64,000 nucleotides of DNA from CAZGMN01 sp964645765 (GCA_964645765.1 CAZYBE010000009.1:38835-102834); one strand, 5' to 3'; numbered from the stretch's first letter, positions 27,679 to 35,694 are shown. Notes: generated from the sequence alone by a model not told the origin. A program made the numbers and translations.

Positions 27679-27698
27679 AAAAGGGGACGGTCCCTTTT
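27679..27698. terminator. GGGAC hairpin adjoining the duplicated nifK-like fragment
   Basis: AAAAGGGGAC followed by GGTCCCTTTT forms a small palindrome. On the minus strand it lies immediately after the stop codon of the duplicated nifK-like fragment, where a terminator would be expected. Confidence 0.5.
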
Positions 27699-27830
27699 AA
27701 ATGTTTTTATAGCACAGCTTTTTCCAGGCTTCTCTCTCGTGGAACATATCCTCCATGGCCAGGCGGAGCTCCTGCAGCAGATAGAGAATGCCTTCATATC
27801 CAACATAGGGCACTGGAAGATACCTGAAGG
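27699..27830 (-). pseudogene. Detached copy of the nifK-like gene 3' end
   Basis: This 132-bp stretch matches 29401-29532, the last codons of the nifK-like gene, with no gaps and six differences by eye (about 95% identical). It keeps the reading frame and the stop codon, encoding the tail from YLPVPYVGYEG to LCYKNI. The similarity stops abruptly at 27830, so there is no gene body. The MFS transporter lies between the two copies. It looks like the scar of a duplication, recombination or insertion event. Confidence 0.88.
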
Positions 27831-27922
27831 ATTTTTCTTTGCCAAATTCCCTTCTCTCACTTCTTTTCTTCTAATTGACACCTGTCACCGCCTGGCAGTA
27901 TATTTCTTGCCAGATTGTCAAT

Positions 27923-28117
27923 ATGAATCCAGAGCTCAAAGACGAGAGAACCTGGTTAGGAAAGATGATCGGGCTCTTAAAGAAAGCCATGGGCATTTTC
28001 CTGGTGATGGCCATCGTTTGGCTTGTTTCGGGAATCTTTATTGCTATTCGAGCCTTGGTCAAGGCGCACTCCATTACCAGCCGTCTGGGAGGCTTCTCTG
28101 TCGGAATGCGATTTTAA
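27923..28117 (+). CDS. Possible 64-residue single-helix membrane protein
   Basis: The reading frame from the ATG at 27923 begins MNPELKDERTWLGKMIGLLK, followed by a strong hydrophobic helix (AMGIFLVMAIVWLVSGIFIA) and a short basic tail. It ends 21 bases before the MFS gene and on the same strand. There is no good Shine-Dalgarno and no family is recognised, so it may be chance, although the charge and hydrophobic pattern is protein-like. Confidence 0.42.
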   Translation: MNPELKDERTWLGKMIGLLKKAMGIFLVMAIVWLVSGIFIAIRALVKAHSITSRLGGFSVGMRF

Positions 28118-28138
28118 TGGCCCGCAGAGGAGGATAGT

Positions 28139-29356
28139 TTGATAAAAGAAACGCGATTTCGAACTTACGGCTACCGCTGGGTGATCCTCGTAGCCTTTGT
28201 AATCATTGCAGTCATGACTCAGGTCCTTTGGATAACATTTGCACCCATTACCAGCGCAGCAGCACAGTACTATCACACCTCTGACCTGATGATCGGCTTG
28301 CTGTCCATGAGCTTCATGATTATGTTTATCTTTGTTTTCCTGCCTTCTGCCTATGCGATCGACACCTGGGGTTTCCGAACAGCCGTCGGCATCGGTGCGG
28401 TCCTGACTGCCGTTTTCGGCCTCACACGCGGGGTATTCTCATCAAACTTCACCATCGTCTTCCTTTCTCAAATTGGAATCGCCATCGGCCAACCCTTTGT
28501 GATCGGTGCCATCACCAAGATAGCTGCCCGCTGGTTTCTGGTCGAAGAGCGGGCGACTGCTTCTGGAATTGGCACGCTGGCGCTCTACCTGGGCCCTCTT
28601 CTGGCGATGCTTCTCACTCCGTTCTTGACCCTTCACATCGGGATACGTCGCATGCTGCTGGCCTATGGCATCGCTTCGGCTGCGGCAGCGTTCTTTTTCC
28701 TTCTCGTGGCCCGCGAGCATCCGCCCACACCGGCCGGCCGGGATGAGCGTGTCTTGATGCTTGATGGCCTTAAGTCCATGCTCCGCCAGCGCGACTTTAT
28801 ATTTCTCCTGATCATGTTTTTTGTCGGCCTGGGCATGTTCAACAGTATCTCGACCTGGATCGAAGACATCATCCGTCCGCGCGGCTTCACCATCTCCCAG
28901 GCCGGAATGCTCGGCGGGTTGATGCTCATCGGCGGTATCATCGGAGCGATCATCATCTCCCTGCTTTCCGATCAAATCCGTCGCCGAAAACCGTTCATAA
29001 TCTTAGCACTCGTTGGCCTTATTCCTGGCCTGATGGGTATGACCTATTCCTCCAGCTACTGGCTCCTGCTTCTTTCTGGTTTTACCTTTGGTTTCTTCTT
29101 GCTCAGCGCCGGGCCAATCGGTTTCCAGTATGCTGCTGAAATTACTCACCCGGCTCCGGAAGGCACATCGAACATCCTGCTCCTGGTGATGGGCCAGATT
29201 TCGGGTATCGTCTTCATCATTGGCATGGACGCGCTCAAATCACCAGGAACCGGTGCGATGACAGCCTCGCTCCTCATCCTGGCGGCGCTCACCGTCATCA
29301 GCGTCAGCCTGGCCGCCATGCTCCGCGAATCGCCAGTGCACGAGGGGAGGCAATAG
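28139..29356 (+). CDS. MFS transporter (resembles the FLVCR-type group)
   Basis: The 405-residue protein starts at TTG (28139) and has twelve predicted membrane helices. The first helix region WVILVAFVIIAVMTQVLWITFAPIT contains WITFAPI, a pattern I associate with the FLVCR/DIRC2 branch of MFS carriers. The segment SDQIRRRKPF matches the MFS loop motif in the second half. FLVCR relatives export haem or carry choline; bacterial members are mostly uncharacterised. It converges on the nifK-like gene and is bracketed by the two copies of that gene's 3' end, which suggests it arrived as a cassette and might move a substrate or product of the neighbouring enzyme. Confidence 0.85.
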   Translation: MIKETRFRTYGYRWVILVAFVIIAVMTQVLWITFAPITSAAAQYYHTSDLMIGLLSMSFMIMFIFVFLPSAYAIDTWGFRTAVGIGAVLTAVFGLTRGVFSSNFTIVFLSQIGIAIGQPFVIGAITKIAARWFLVEERATASGIGTLALYLGPLLAMLLTPFLTLHIGIRRMLLAYGIASAAAAFFFLLVAREHPPTPAGRDERVLMLDGLKSMLRQRDFIFLLIMFFVGLGMFNSISTWIEDIIRPRGFTISQAGMLGGLMLIGGIIGAIIISLLSDQIRRRKPFIILALVGLIPGLMGMTYSSSYWLLLLSGFTFGFFLLSAGPIGFQYAAEITHPAPEGTSNILLLVMGQISGIVFIIGMDALKSPGTGAMTASLLILAALTVISVSLAAMLRESPVHEGRQ

Positions 29357-29398
29357 AGCCGCAGTTAATTTTGTTTAAGGCGGACTGTTGTTTCCTTC

Positions 29399-30772
29399 TT
29401 AAATGTTTTTATAGCACAGTTTTTTCCAGGCTTCTCTCTCGTGGAACATATCCTCCATGGCCAGGCCGAGCTCCTGCAGGAGATAGAGAATGCCTTCGTA
29501 CCCAACATAGGGCACGGGAAGATACCTGAAGGTGTTGAAATAGTAGCTGCTGCCGATGGCGTGGTGGGCAATGCCCATGCCTTCGATCAGAGTTTTTTCT
29601 ATCCTTGAGCCCAAAACAAAATCAACCTCAGCTTCTCTAACAGCTCTCGCGAATTCAACGTAGGCTGGGTTGATGAGAACCTTCGGAGACATGCCGTCCT
29701 TCTCCATCGCCTCTATGAGTTTCTTTGCACCGTCCACCGATTCTTTGGTCGCAGCCTGAAGGGCGATGACCTCAGGATAGATAGCCATGTCATAATAGAG
29801 GCATCTGGCCATTGACGCGACAAAGTGAGCCCGGCCGATAAGCGCAGCCCTCTTCTGAAGCATCAGGTTGGACTGCCAGGTGTAGGAATAATTGAACCCG
29901 AGCACATTCTTGACCTTCTTGCTCGCTTCTTGAAGCACCTTATTGGCTTGCTGTGACTTTCCGAATTTATCCGCCACAGCATAATACCACTCTTCAGTGT
30001 TGACCAGTCCGTAGGGCAAAGGAAGCTCTGCTCCAAAATTCTGCACTCCGAGCTTTTCTGTCTCTTTGGCAAAGAGAGGCAAATCTTCGTTGGTCAGCAT
30101 CAGGTTCAATCCGGCAGCAGCGAAATTCTCGATGTCCGAAATCTTAGTGTTCCTGGTCAGGACACAGTTGACGCTTATTCCTATTCTATTCAACAAATCC
30201 TTTATTCCCTCGAAGTCAAAAAGCCAGTTCTGCGAAGAGAGAAGATAGGGCCCGATGATGTTGACGCTGTCAGGCTTCTTGGCCACGCCGGGCTTGGCAA
30301 ACTTCGTGAGCAAGGCTCTGTAGGCCAGGTCATAGCCGGCGATATCCCATCCTTTGAATCCTGGCGCATCGACAGCAATGGAGGGAACTCCTGTTTCCTT
30401 TTCGAACATCTTGGCCGCACCTATCATGTCATCACCGGTGATGGCTGTCGAATCGGTGTTGACAATGGCCAAAAGAGTGGGCTTTCTTTTTGTATGCTCG
30501 GATTCAAACCTTATAAACTTCAGCAACTGTCTGAGTTTATCCATGCTCGTGCCCATAACAAGGTTGTCTTCGGTTATCCCGCTCGGCCTCATGGCAGAGT
30601 ATGTGCCCATCGGGGCCTGGTCAGTGCGGATATGGGTTGCGATCGTGTAGCAGCCTGCGGGGCCATGATAGGCCAGCTCGACTCCCTCGATGCCTGAAAG
30701 AGCCAAGACCGAGCCAAACATCGCACTCGGCTGATATTGGTCTGTCCAGATATGCGGTGTAAAGGCGCGCAT
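29399..30772 (-). CDS. NifK-like nitrogenase component 1 subunit with altered P-cluster ligands
   Basis: The 457-residue protein is a nitrogenase component-1-type oxidoreductase. The N-terminal block QPSAMFGSVLALSGIEGVEL then YHGPAGCYT corresponds to the NifK block around its first two P-cluster cysteines. Only the second Cys survives (C41); the first is Tyr13. The third site, in the segment before GDD, is Asp107/Ser108 instead of Cys. Such a pattern recalls the NB-protein of protochlorophyllide reductase, which uses Asp in place of one Cys. It is the last gene of the operon (AGGT before the ATG) and would pair with the NifD-like subunit. Some family proteins are tetrapyrrole reductases or sulfur-compound reductases; the substrate is unknown. 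Confidence 0.88.
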   Translation of the reverse strand: MRAFTPHIWTDQYQPSAMFGSVLALSGIEGVELAYHGPAGCYTIATHIRTDQAPMGTYSAMRPSGITEDNLVMGTSMDKLRQLLKFIRFESEHTKRKPTLLAIVNTDSTAITGDDMIGAAKMFEKETGVPSIAVDAPGFKGWDIAGYDLAYRALLTKFAKPGVAKKPDSVNIIGPYLLSSQNWLFDFEGIKDLLNRIGISVNCVLTRNTKISDIENFAAAGLNLMLTNEDLPLFAKETEKLGVQNFGAELPLPYGLVNTEEWYYAVADKFGKSQQANKVLQEASKKVKNVLGFNYSYTWQSNLMLQKRAALIGRAHFVASMARCLYYDMAIYPEVIALQAATKESVDGAKKLIEAMEKDGMSPKVLINPAYVEFARAVREAEVDFVLGSRIEKTLIEGMGIAHHAIGSSYYFNTFRYLPVPYVGYEGILYLLQELGLAMEDMFHEREAWKKLCYKNI

Positions 30773-30782
30773 TTTTACCTCC

Positions 30783-32432
30783 TTATTCTCCTGTTTTGCC
30801 CTTGGTGACTGCGGACGGTTCAGGAACCGGCCATTTTCCGAGTATCCTGCTGTAGAGCGTCCACTTCCCCTCTCTTCTCGAACCCTTTATGGCCAGGATG
30901 ATGTCCCTCAAAAGGGCTTTTGTTCCCGAGAATAAAATAGACCTCTGGCAAACATTCCTTCGTCTTCGGAAGTGAATCGAAGACTGAACCTGGGCGATAT
31001 TCGACGCATCCCATCTGGGAGCCTTGGTGTACCAGCCCAGGTCGCCGTAGAGATGGAGAACTTCAGAATCCTTGACTCCAAGCCAATCCGCGACCTCAAT
31101 CGGAGAGAGTTTTATGGCATGCGGAGCAGGCCACCATAAGAACTTGGGGTTGAACGGCTTGCCTGCGGCTGAGGTCGTTAAATAATACTCCACGCCCTCC
31201 CGCCTGCCGAGTATCTCTGAAGGCCCGATGTTGAAGAATACGATTCTCTCAGGATTGACTCCAAGCTCCTGGAGCATGCGGGCATAACCCATCTGGCGGT
31301 TGACTGAAGTCATGGAAATCGCTGAATCCATGAGCACGGTCTTATCCTTGACAAGCTTCTTTGCCTCCTGCCAAAGAGGCTCGATGCCTTCCTTCTCCCA
31401 GCGGGAATTGATGTACTGCTGCGCTTCCTTTTCCTTTCCGAAGAATTTGGCAAAGGCCATGATGTAATTTGTGATGGCCTCCCTCCCTAGCGGATAGACA
31501 TGCCGAGAAAACGGAATGCCAAATTTCTTTTCCATCTCTTCACAGATGGGATAGGCAAGCATCGGGCAGTTGACGATGTTGAATTCAGCCTCAGGAGCTC
31601 GGCGGATATCGGCAAGCGAAGACTGGGGAACGATGACATGCAACTTCAAGCCAAGGGCGTTGAGTATGCTCGAGATTTCATCATAAGTCGATGGAAAATT
31701 GGGCTTGAATCCTTCTCTCTCTGAGATATATGTGCCCCTGTAATCTCCGATGACATTGACTGCGCCTTTTATTTTTTGTTTCGGCTCCTGCATGAGTGCA
31801 GTCCAGTATCCTCCTGTTGCCAGCCTCATCATATCGCCCTCGTCGATGGCCTTGAAGCCTGGCAGGTCCAAATAGACGACTTCCTGGGCATGTTTGAGCT
31901 CAGGCTTGACGTCGCCGATAATCTCCTCAATCGGCTCGCCGATCATTCCCGGGCCGCAAGTCGGGGCGACGAAGATGATCTCTGGCTTGTGGAGCTCATC
32001 GACATCCAGAAGGGTTTTTCTCAACTTCTCCGGCGCTCCGAGGATATTGTCTCTCTCGTTCAAATCAGTGCTGGCAACAAAAGTAAAGGGATTCCCCCAG
32101 TAATAATTTCCGCCGCCGCCGACGTAGAGGACAAAGAAATGCCGGACAGCCGTGACACAGGACTGAGCGCCGTGAATGACCAGGACAGAATTCCTGACGC
32201 CTCCGGCGACCGTGATGGCATAATAGATGGGGCACCAGAGGCCGCTCCCATACCCGGGGATGACTTTATCCCACCATTCTGTGGCGCTGGTGTCAGCGCA
32301 TTTTTCAATGATATCCTTGAAGGTCACTATCTCAAACTTTCTCTGGGCTTTCATCACCAGATAGTCTTTGGCTATCTCCCAGTTCTCACGAGACCTGTCT
32401 ATTCTCTCCCATGGCATTAATTTCTCACTCAT
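30783..32432 (-). CDS. NifD-like nitrogenase component 1 subunit
   Basis: The 549-residue protein keeps the three P-cluster-type cysteines at the NifD positions: C67 (GSGLWCPIYY), C92 (HGAQSCVT) and C159 (APTCGPGMIGE). It also has C289 in FNIVNCPMLAYPICEEMEKK followed by FGIPFSRHVYPLG, which aligns with NifD Cys275 (NLVHCYRSM...YGIPW), the FeMo-cofactor ligand. The HSWDYSGPYHG region holding NifD His442 is not recognisable. The NifD-like GDY segment (NVIGDYRGTY) is present. These features suggest a NifB-type cofactor or related cluster in a non-nitrogen-fixing active site. It lies 10 bases before the nifK-like gene. Confidence 0.9.
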   Translation of the reverse strand: MSEKLMPWERIDRSRENWEIAKDYLVMKAQRKFEIVTFKDIIEKCADTSATEWWDKVIPGYGSGLWCPIYYAITVAGGVRNSVLVIHGAQSCVTAVRHFFVLYVGGGGNYYWGNPFTFVASTDLNERDNILGAPEKLRKTLLDVDELHKPEIIFVAPTCGPGMIGEPIEEIIGDVKPELKHAQEVVYLDLPGFKAIDEGDMMRLATGGYWTALMQEPKQKIKGAVNVIGDYRGTYISEREGFKPNFPSTYDEISSILNALGLKLHVIVPQSSLADIRRAPEAEFNIVNCPMLAYPICEEMEKKFGIPFSRHVYPLGREAITNYIMAFAKFFGKEKEAQQYINSRWEKEGIEPLWQEAKKLVKDKTVLMDSAISMTSVNRQMGYARMLQELGVNPERIVFFNIGPSEILGRREGVEYYLTTSAAGKPFNPKFLWWPAPHAIKLSPIEVADWLGVKDSEVLHLYGDLGWYTKAPRWDASNIAQVQSSIHFRRRRNVCQRSILFSGTKALLRDIILAIKGSRREGKWTLYSRILGKWPVPEPSAVTKGKTGE

Positions 32433-32457
32433 AGCTCCTCCATTTTTTAAATTTCAT

Positions 32458-33339
32458 CTATCTTTTAAGATACATCTTGACGGTGTCCATGATCTCGTCC
32501 ATGCCTGAAAGCGGAGAGGGCGTATAAGTATAACTATTTTCAAGCACTTTTTTCGCCAGCCCCCGATAGACCTCTGACTGCTCAGAATCAGGGAACGCTT
32601 CCAGGACCGTCTTGCCCATGGCTTCGGCTTCCTGGACTTTCAAAGACCTCGGCACATGGGCCATGACCGGGACTCCGACTTTTTTGGCGAACTCCTCGAC
32701 AATCTCCTTTTCGTGCGGAACATTCCTCTGATTATCAATCAACCCCGCCACTCCAACATCTATGCCTTCGTTAATTATTCTGTTGACGGCCTTGAGTATC
32801 TCATTAGTGATGTAAAGCGTCAGCGGCTCACCGCAGGTGACGATATAGATTTCCTTGGCGCTTCCACTTCTCATCGGCTGAGAGAAGCCTCCGCAGACAA
32901 TGTCGCCCAGGACATCATAAATAGCGAAGCTGACGCCGAACCTCTTCAAGACACTAAACTCCTCCAGGAGCTGGACAGCAACGAGAACGCCTCTGCCTGC
33001 ACAGCCTATGCCAGGCCTGGGTCCGCCGGATTCGCAGCAAACAATATCGTTGTATCCCTTGAAAATGACTTTATCCAAAATCTCCTCTGTCATCTGCAAA
33101 GGCTCTTCTGTTTCGGCATCAACCATCTTCAGCTGCTCCAGGATTGTGGGCATGATTCCGCCGCAGAGAAGGGCAACAGAATCTCTCTTCGGGTCACATC
33201 CAACCTGCAAAACCTTTTCCCCCATGTGCGACAAGGCCGCGCTCAGATGAGAAGAGGTGATGGATTTTCCAATTCCCGCTTTGCCGTAGATGGCTATTCT
33301 CCTTGGTCTCTCTTTGGTTAACTCTTTTTTTTCAGCCAT
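32458..33339 (-). CDS. NifH-like ATP-dependent reductase, copy A
   Basis: The 293-residue protein is an iron-protein homologue. The P-loop is GKAGIGKS (residues 19-26) and Switch I keeps GCDPKRDS. The two cluster cysteines are C113 in GIGCAGRGV and C149 in YDVLGDIVCGGFSQP. NifH dimers hold one [4Fe-4S] between subunits and hydrolyse ATP to pass electrons to component 1. An Ala in the third P-loop position (NifH has Gly) and the ILE after the Ser are small changes. The neighbour at 33352 is a clearly different NifH-like protein, so this genome encodes two reductases, or a heterodimer, in one operon. Confidence 0.92.
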   Translation of the reverse strand: MAEKKELTKERPRRIAIYGKAGIGKSITSSHLSAALSHMGEKVLQVGCDPKRDSVALLCGGIMPTILEQLKMVDAETEEPLQMTEEILDKVIFKGYNDIVCCESGGPRPGIGCAGRGVLVAVQLLEEFSVLKRFGVSFAIYDVLGDIVCGGFSQPMRSGSAKEIYIVTCGEPLTLYITNEILKAVNRIINEGIDVGVAGLIDNQRNVPHEKEIVEEFAKKVGVPVMAHVPRSLKVQEAEAMGKTVLEAFPDSEQSEVYRGLAKKVLENSYTYTPSPLSGMDEIMDTVKMYLKR

Positions 33340-33351
33340 GATTCCTCCTTT

Positions 33352-34200
33352 TTAGGCAAAGACTTGATACTTCCTCAGAAGGCCGAGTATGACTCCTATG
33401 CTCTCCTTGGGGTCCATCGGCTTGGGATAAACTCCTCTCGGCTCTATGACCATGTCTGCCAGCTTCATGAATTCTGAAAAGACATCCGATTTCGGGAAAT
33501 GCTGGACAGCTGTGCCTCTCAAACTTTCTGCTTCGGTAATCAAATCAGAGCGAGAAACATGGGCAATGACCGGGACACCGAGCAACCTGCTGAACTCTTC
33601 CACCAGCTCTCTCTCGTTCGGTACTCCCCTCATGTTATCGATGAAGCCGCCGACCTTGACTTCCACGCCTTTCAGCTCATTCATAATCTTGACCGCATAG
33701 CAGATGTTGTTCATCGAATAGAGGGACATCAACTCACCGCTGGTCACGATATAAACCTCACTCGCATATCCCTTTCTCATCGGCTGGGCAAAACCTCCGC
33801 AGACAACATCAGCAATGACGTCATAAACCATGAAATCCACGCTGTGCTTCTCATAAAGCTTGTATTTCTTCAGAAGATTGAGGGCGAGGAGCACGCCCCT
33901 GCCTGCACATCCTTGAGCTGGCTCAGGTCCGCCGGTCTCAGCACAGACAATGCCTTTGTAGCCTGTCTGCACACACTCTGAGACAGACTGCTCACGGCTG
34001 CCCTTCATCCTGACTTGATTGAGAATCGTCGGCTCGCACATTTTGCCGAGGATAAAATAGGTCGAATCCGATTTTGGTGAGCAACCGACCTGCATGACTT
34101 TTCTTCCTTTTTCGGCTAAGGCGACTGAAAGATTGCTGGCGACTGTGGATTTGCCGACTCCTCCTTTGCCGTAGATTGAGATTTGTCTCATCTCTCCCAT
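33352..34200 (-). CDS. NifH-like ATP-dependent reductase, copy B (Switch I Asp replaced by Ser)
   Basis: The 282-residue protein has the canonical P-loop GKGGVGKST (residues 11-19), cluster cysteines C98 (AQGCAGRGV) and C134 (DVIADVVCGGFAQP), and the NifH C-terminal fold. The Switch I motif reads GCSPKSDST, with Ser41 where NifH and copy A have Asp (GCDPK). That Asp helps link ATP hydrolysis to complex formation in NifH. The strong AGGAGG before the ATG at 34200 argues for good expression. It is the first of the two NifH-like genes, between nifB and copy A. Confidence 0.92.
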   Translation of the reverse strand: MGEMRQISIYGKGGVGKSTVASNLSVALAEKGRKVMQVGCSPKSDSTYFILGKMCEPTILNQVRMKGSREQSVSECVQTGYKGIVCAETGGPEPAQGCAGRGVLLALNLLKKYKLYEKHSVDFMVYDVIADVVCGGFAQPMRKGYASEVYIVTSGELMSLYSMNNICYAVKIMNELKGVEVKVGGFIDNMRGVPNERELVEEFSRLLGVPVIAHVSRSDLITEAESLRGTAVQHFPKSDVFSEFMKLADMVIEPRGVYPKPMDPKESIGVILGLLRKYQVFA

Positions 34201-34221
34201 CTCATCCTCCTTTCATCTTGT

Positions 34222-35043
34222 TCATAAAAACCCCACAGCATCGGCGCGGCATTGCCGGCAGCCACGGAACTGCCGGATAAACAGCTCGCACTGATGCTGC
34301 ACTTTAGAAAGCTCAAAATCTGAGGGAGCAGGCCATTGGGCAAATTCGGCCTGGGGAATCAATTTCATGATGTTCATGACATGAGCTCCCTCCTCAGCCA
34401 CAACCTGAGCGACCTTGACCAGATGCTCATCGTTTATACCAGGTATAAGGACAGAATTGACCTTTACTGTTATCCCTTCTCGCACAGCAGCTCTTAAGCC
34501 CTCAATCTGGTTGGCTGAGAGAACTTCAAAAGCATCCTCTCCAAACAGAGTCTGTCCCTTGTATCTCACCCAGCTATAGATTTGCTTGCCGATATTCTTA
34601 TCAATAGCATTAATAGTGATGGTCAGATGACTCACCCCTGCCTCGAGAAGTGAATCAAGAGAATCGAGCAGAAGAAGGCCGTTGGTGCTCATGCACTTGA
34701 TCAGATGGGGAAATTCCTGATGAACCAGGCGCAGAGTCTCGAACGTAGCAGGATTAGCCAAAGCATCTCCAGGCCCGGCAACAGCGACAACTCTTATCCT
34801 TGGCTCCCTGGCCAGAATTTCTCTGACTCTATTGACGGCTTCCTCCGGCTTGATGAGCCTGCTCGTCACGCCGGGCCGGCTCTCGTTAGCACAATCATGC
34901 TTCCTCACGCAGTATTTGCATTTGATGTTGCATCTTGGAGCAACAGGAAGATGGATTCGGCCTGAATGATGATAGGCACCGCTCTCTCCGAAACAGGGAT
35001 GTCCATAAACTCTCTGACGGCAGGCTTTTCGGTTGCTATCCAC
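34222..35043 (-). CDS. nifB: NifB-type radical SAM protein
   Basis: The 273-residue protein matches the NifB radical SAM core. The HPCF segment (residues ~15-18) precedes the radical SAM motif C38-x3-C42-x2-C45 in VAPRCNIKCKYC. This is followed by RKHDCANESRPGVTS, the NifB signature, and by the C-terminal CRQCRADAVGFL with cysteines at about 262 and 265. NifB builds the 8Fe-9S-carbide precursor of nitrogenase cofactors. It starts with GTG directly after the preceding stop (TAAGTG), so translation is coupled to the HTH-GNAT gene. The NafY-like C-terminal domain of some NifB proteins is absent. Presence of NifB, without NifE or NifN nearby, implies a cofactor based on its product. Confidence 0.93.
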   Translation of the reverse strand: MDSNRKACRQRVYGHPCFGESGAYHHSGRIHLPVAPRCNIKCKYCVRKHDCANESRPGVTSRLIKPEEAVNRVREILAREPRIRVVAVAGPGDALANPATFETLRLVHQEFPHLIKCMSTNGLLLLDSLDSLLEAGVSHLTITINAIDKNIGKQIYSWVRYKGQTLFGEDAFEVLSANQIEGLRAAVREGITVKVNSVLIPGINDEHLVKVAQVVAEEGAHVMNIMKLIPQAEFAQWPAPSDFELSKVQHQCELFIRQFRGCRQCRADAVGFL

Positions 35044-35694
35044 TTACGTTAGTTCCTTCTCCAGGGGGAACATGCTCAGCATATCGAACCCCAGCGATTT
35101 GAAAAAGGAGATTAAATCTCCATCATACCAGTCGACTAAGGTTCTGACTTTCTTTACATTCTTTTTCTTGAAGTGGCTGAGGAGCATCTCGCCCAGCTTG
35201 TGCCCCACCCCCCTCCGCTGGTATTCAGGGTCAACGCCCAGGACTTTTATCCAGCCTGTTCTTTCTCCCCGGCCAAATTCCCAGAGCCTGATCTCGGCAA
35301 AGATAAAGCCGACGAGCTTCTCATCAATATCAGCTCCCAGGTTCATCATCGGCTCGCCATGCTGGAGATGATAGATGGCTGTTTCCCTGAGATATTCCAT
35401 CCTTTCTTTGCTCTCCGAGTTCTGCGCTTTCTCTATCCTCTCTTCAATTCGCAGGATGTCATCAAGGTCGTCCGTGCCCAGCATTCGGATGGTGATTCCG
35501 GTCGAGACCTCTTTCCAGATTTTGGAGCGTCCAATTTTATGGTAATGGACTTTCCTCTCAGCCCTGAGAATTTCCAAATATTTAGCTATGGTGTGGCGGG
35601 TCAAGCCCAGCCTCTCTGCGACATCCTCCATCTGGAGGCCTGCAGAGGAAGCCTTGAGAACTTTTAATATCTGCGTCTGTAAAGGCTCAACCAT
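35044..35694 (-). CDS. HTH-GNAT regulator heading the nitrogenase-like operon
   Basis: The preferred start is the ATG at 35694, giving 216 residues (MVEPLQTQILKVL). Upstream starts (TTG at 35751, ATG at 35721) would put coding sequence through the promoter. Residues ~5-60 form a winged-helix or HTH domain (LQMEDVAERLGLTRHTIAKYL), and ~67-216 form a GNAT acetyltransferase domain (GWIKVLGVDPEYQRRGVGHKL, acetyl-CoA loop RRGVG). It is the first gene of the operon and its start overlaps a 32-bp palindrome, so autoregulation is likely. It may acetylate a partner or sense acetyl-CoA. Confidence 0.85.
   Translation of the reverse strand: MVEPLQTQILKVLKASSAGLQMEDVAERLGLTRHTIAKYLEILRAERKVHYHKIGRSKIWKEVSTGITIRMLGTDDLDDILRIEERIEKAQNSESKERMEYLRETAIYHLQHGEPMMNLGADIDEKLVGFIFAEIRLWEFGRGERTGWIKVLGVDPEYQRRGVGHKLGEMLLSHFKKKNVKKVRTLVDWYDGDLISFFKSLGFDMLSMFPLEKELT

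Noticed and set aside
28442..28975. Minus-strand open frame opposite the MFS gene
   Set aside because: It is a shadow frame of a real transporter gene with no protein-like features.
29399..35694. True nitrogen fixation locus
   Set aside because: NifEN are missing, the NifD His442 region is not recognisable, and two NifK P-cluster cysteines are replaced, so the evidence favours a relative with a different substrate.
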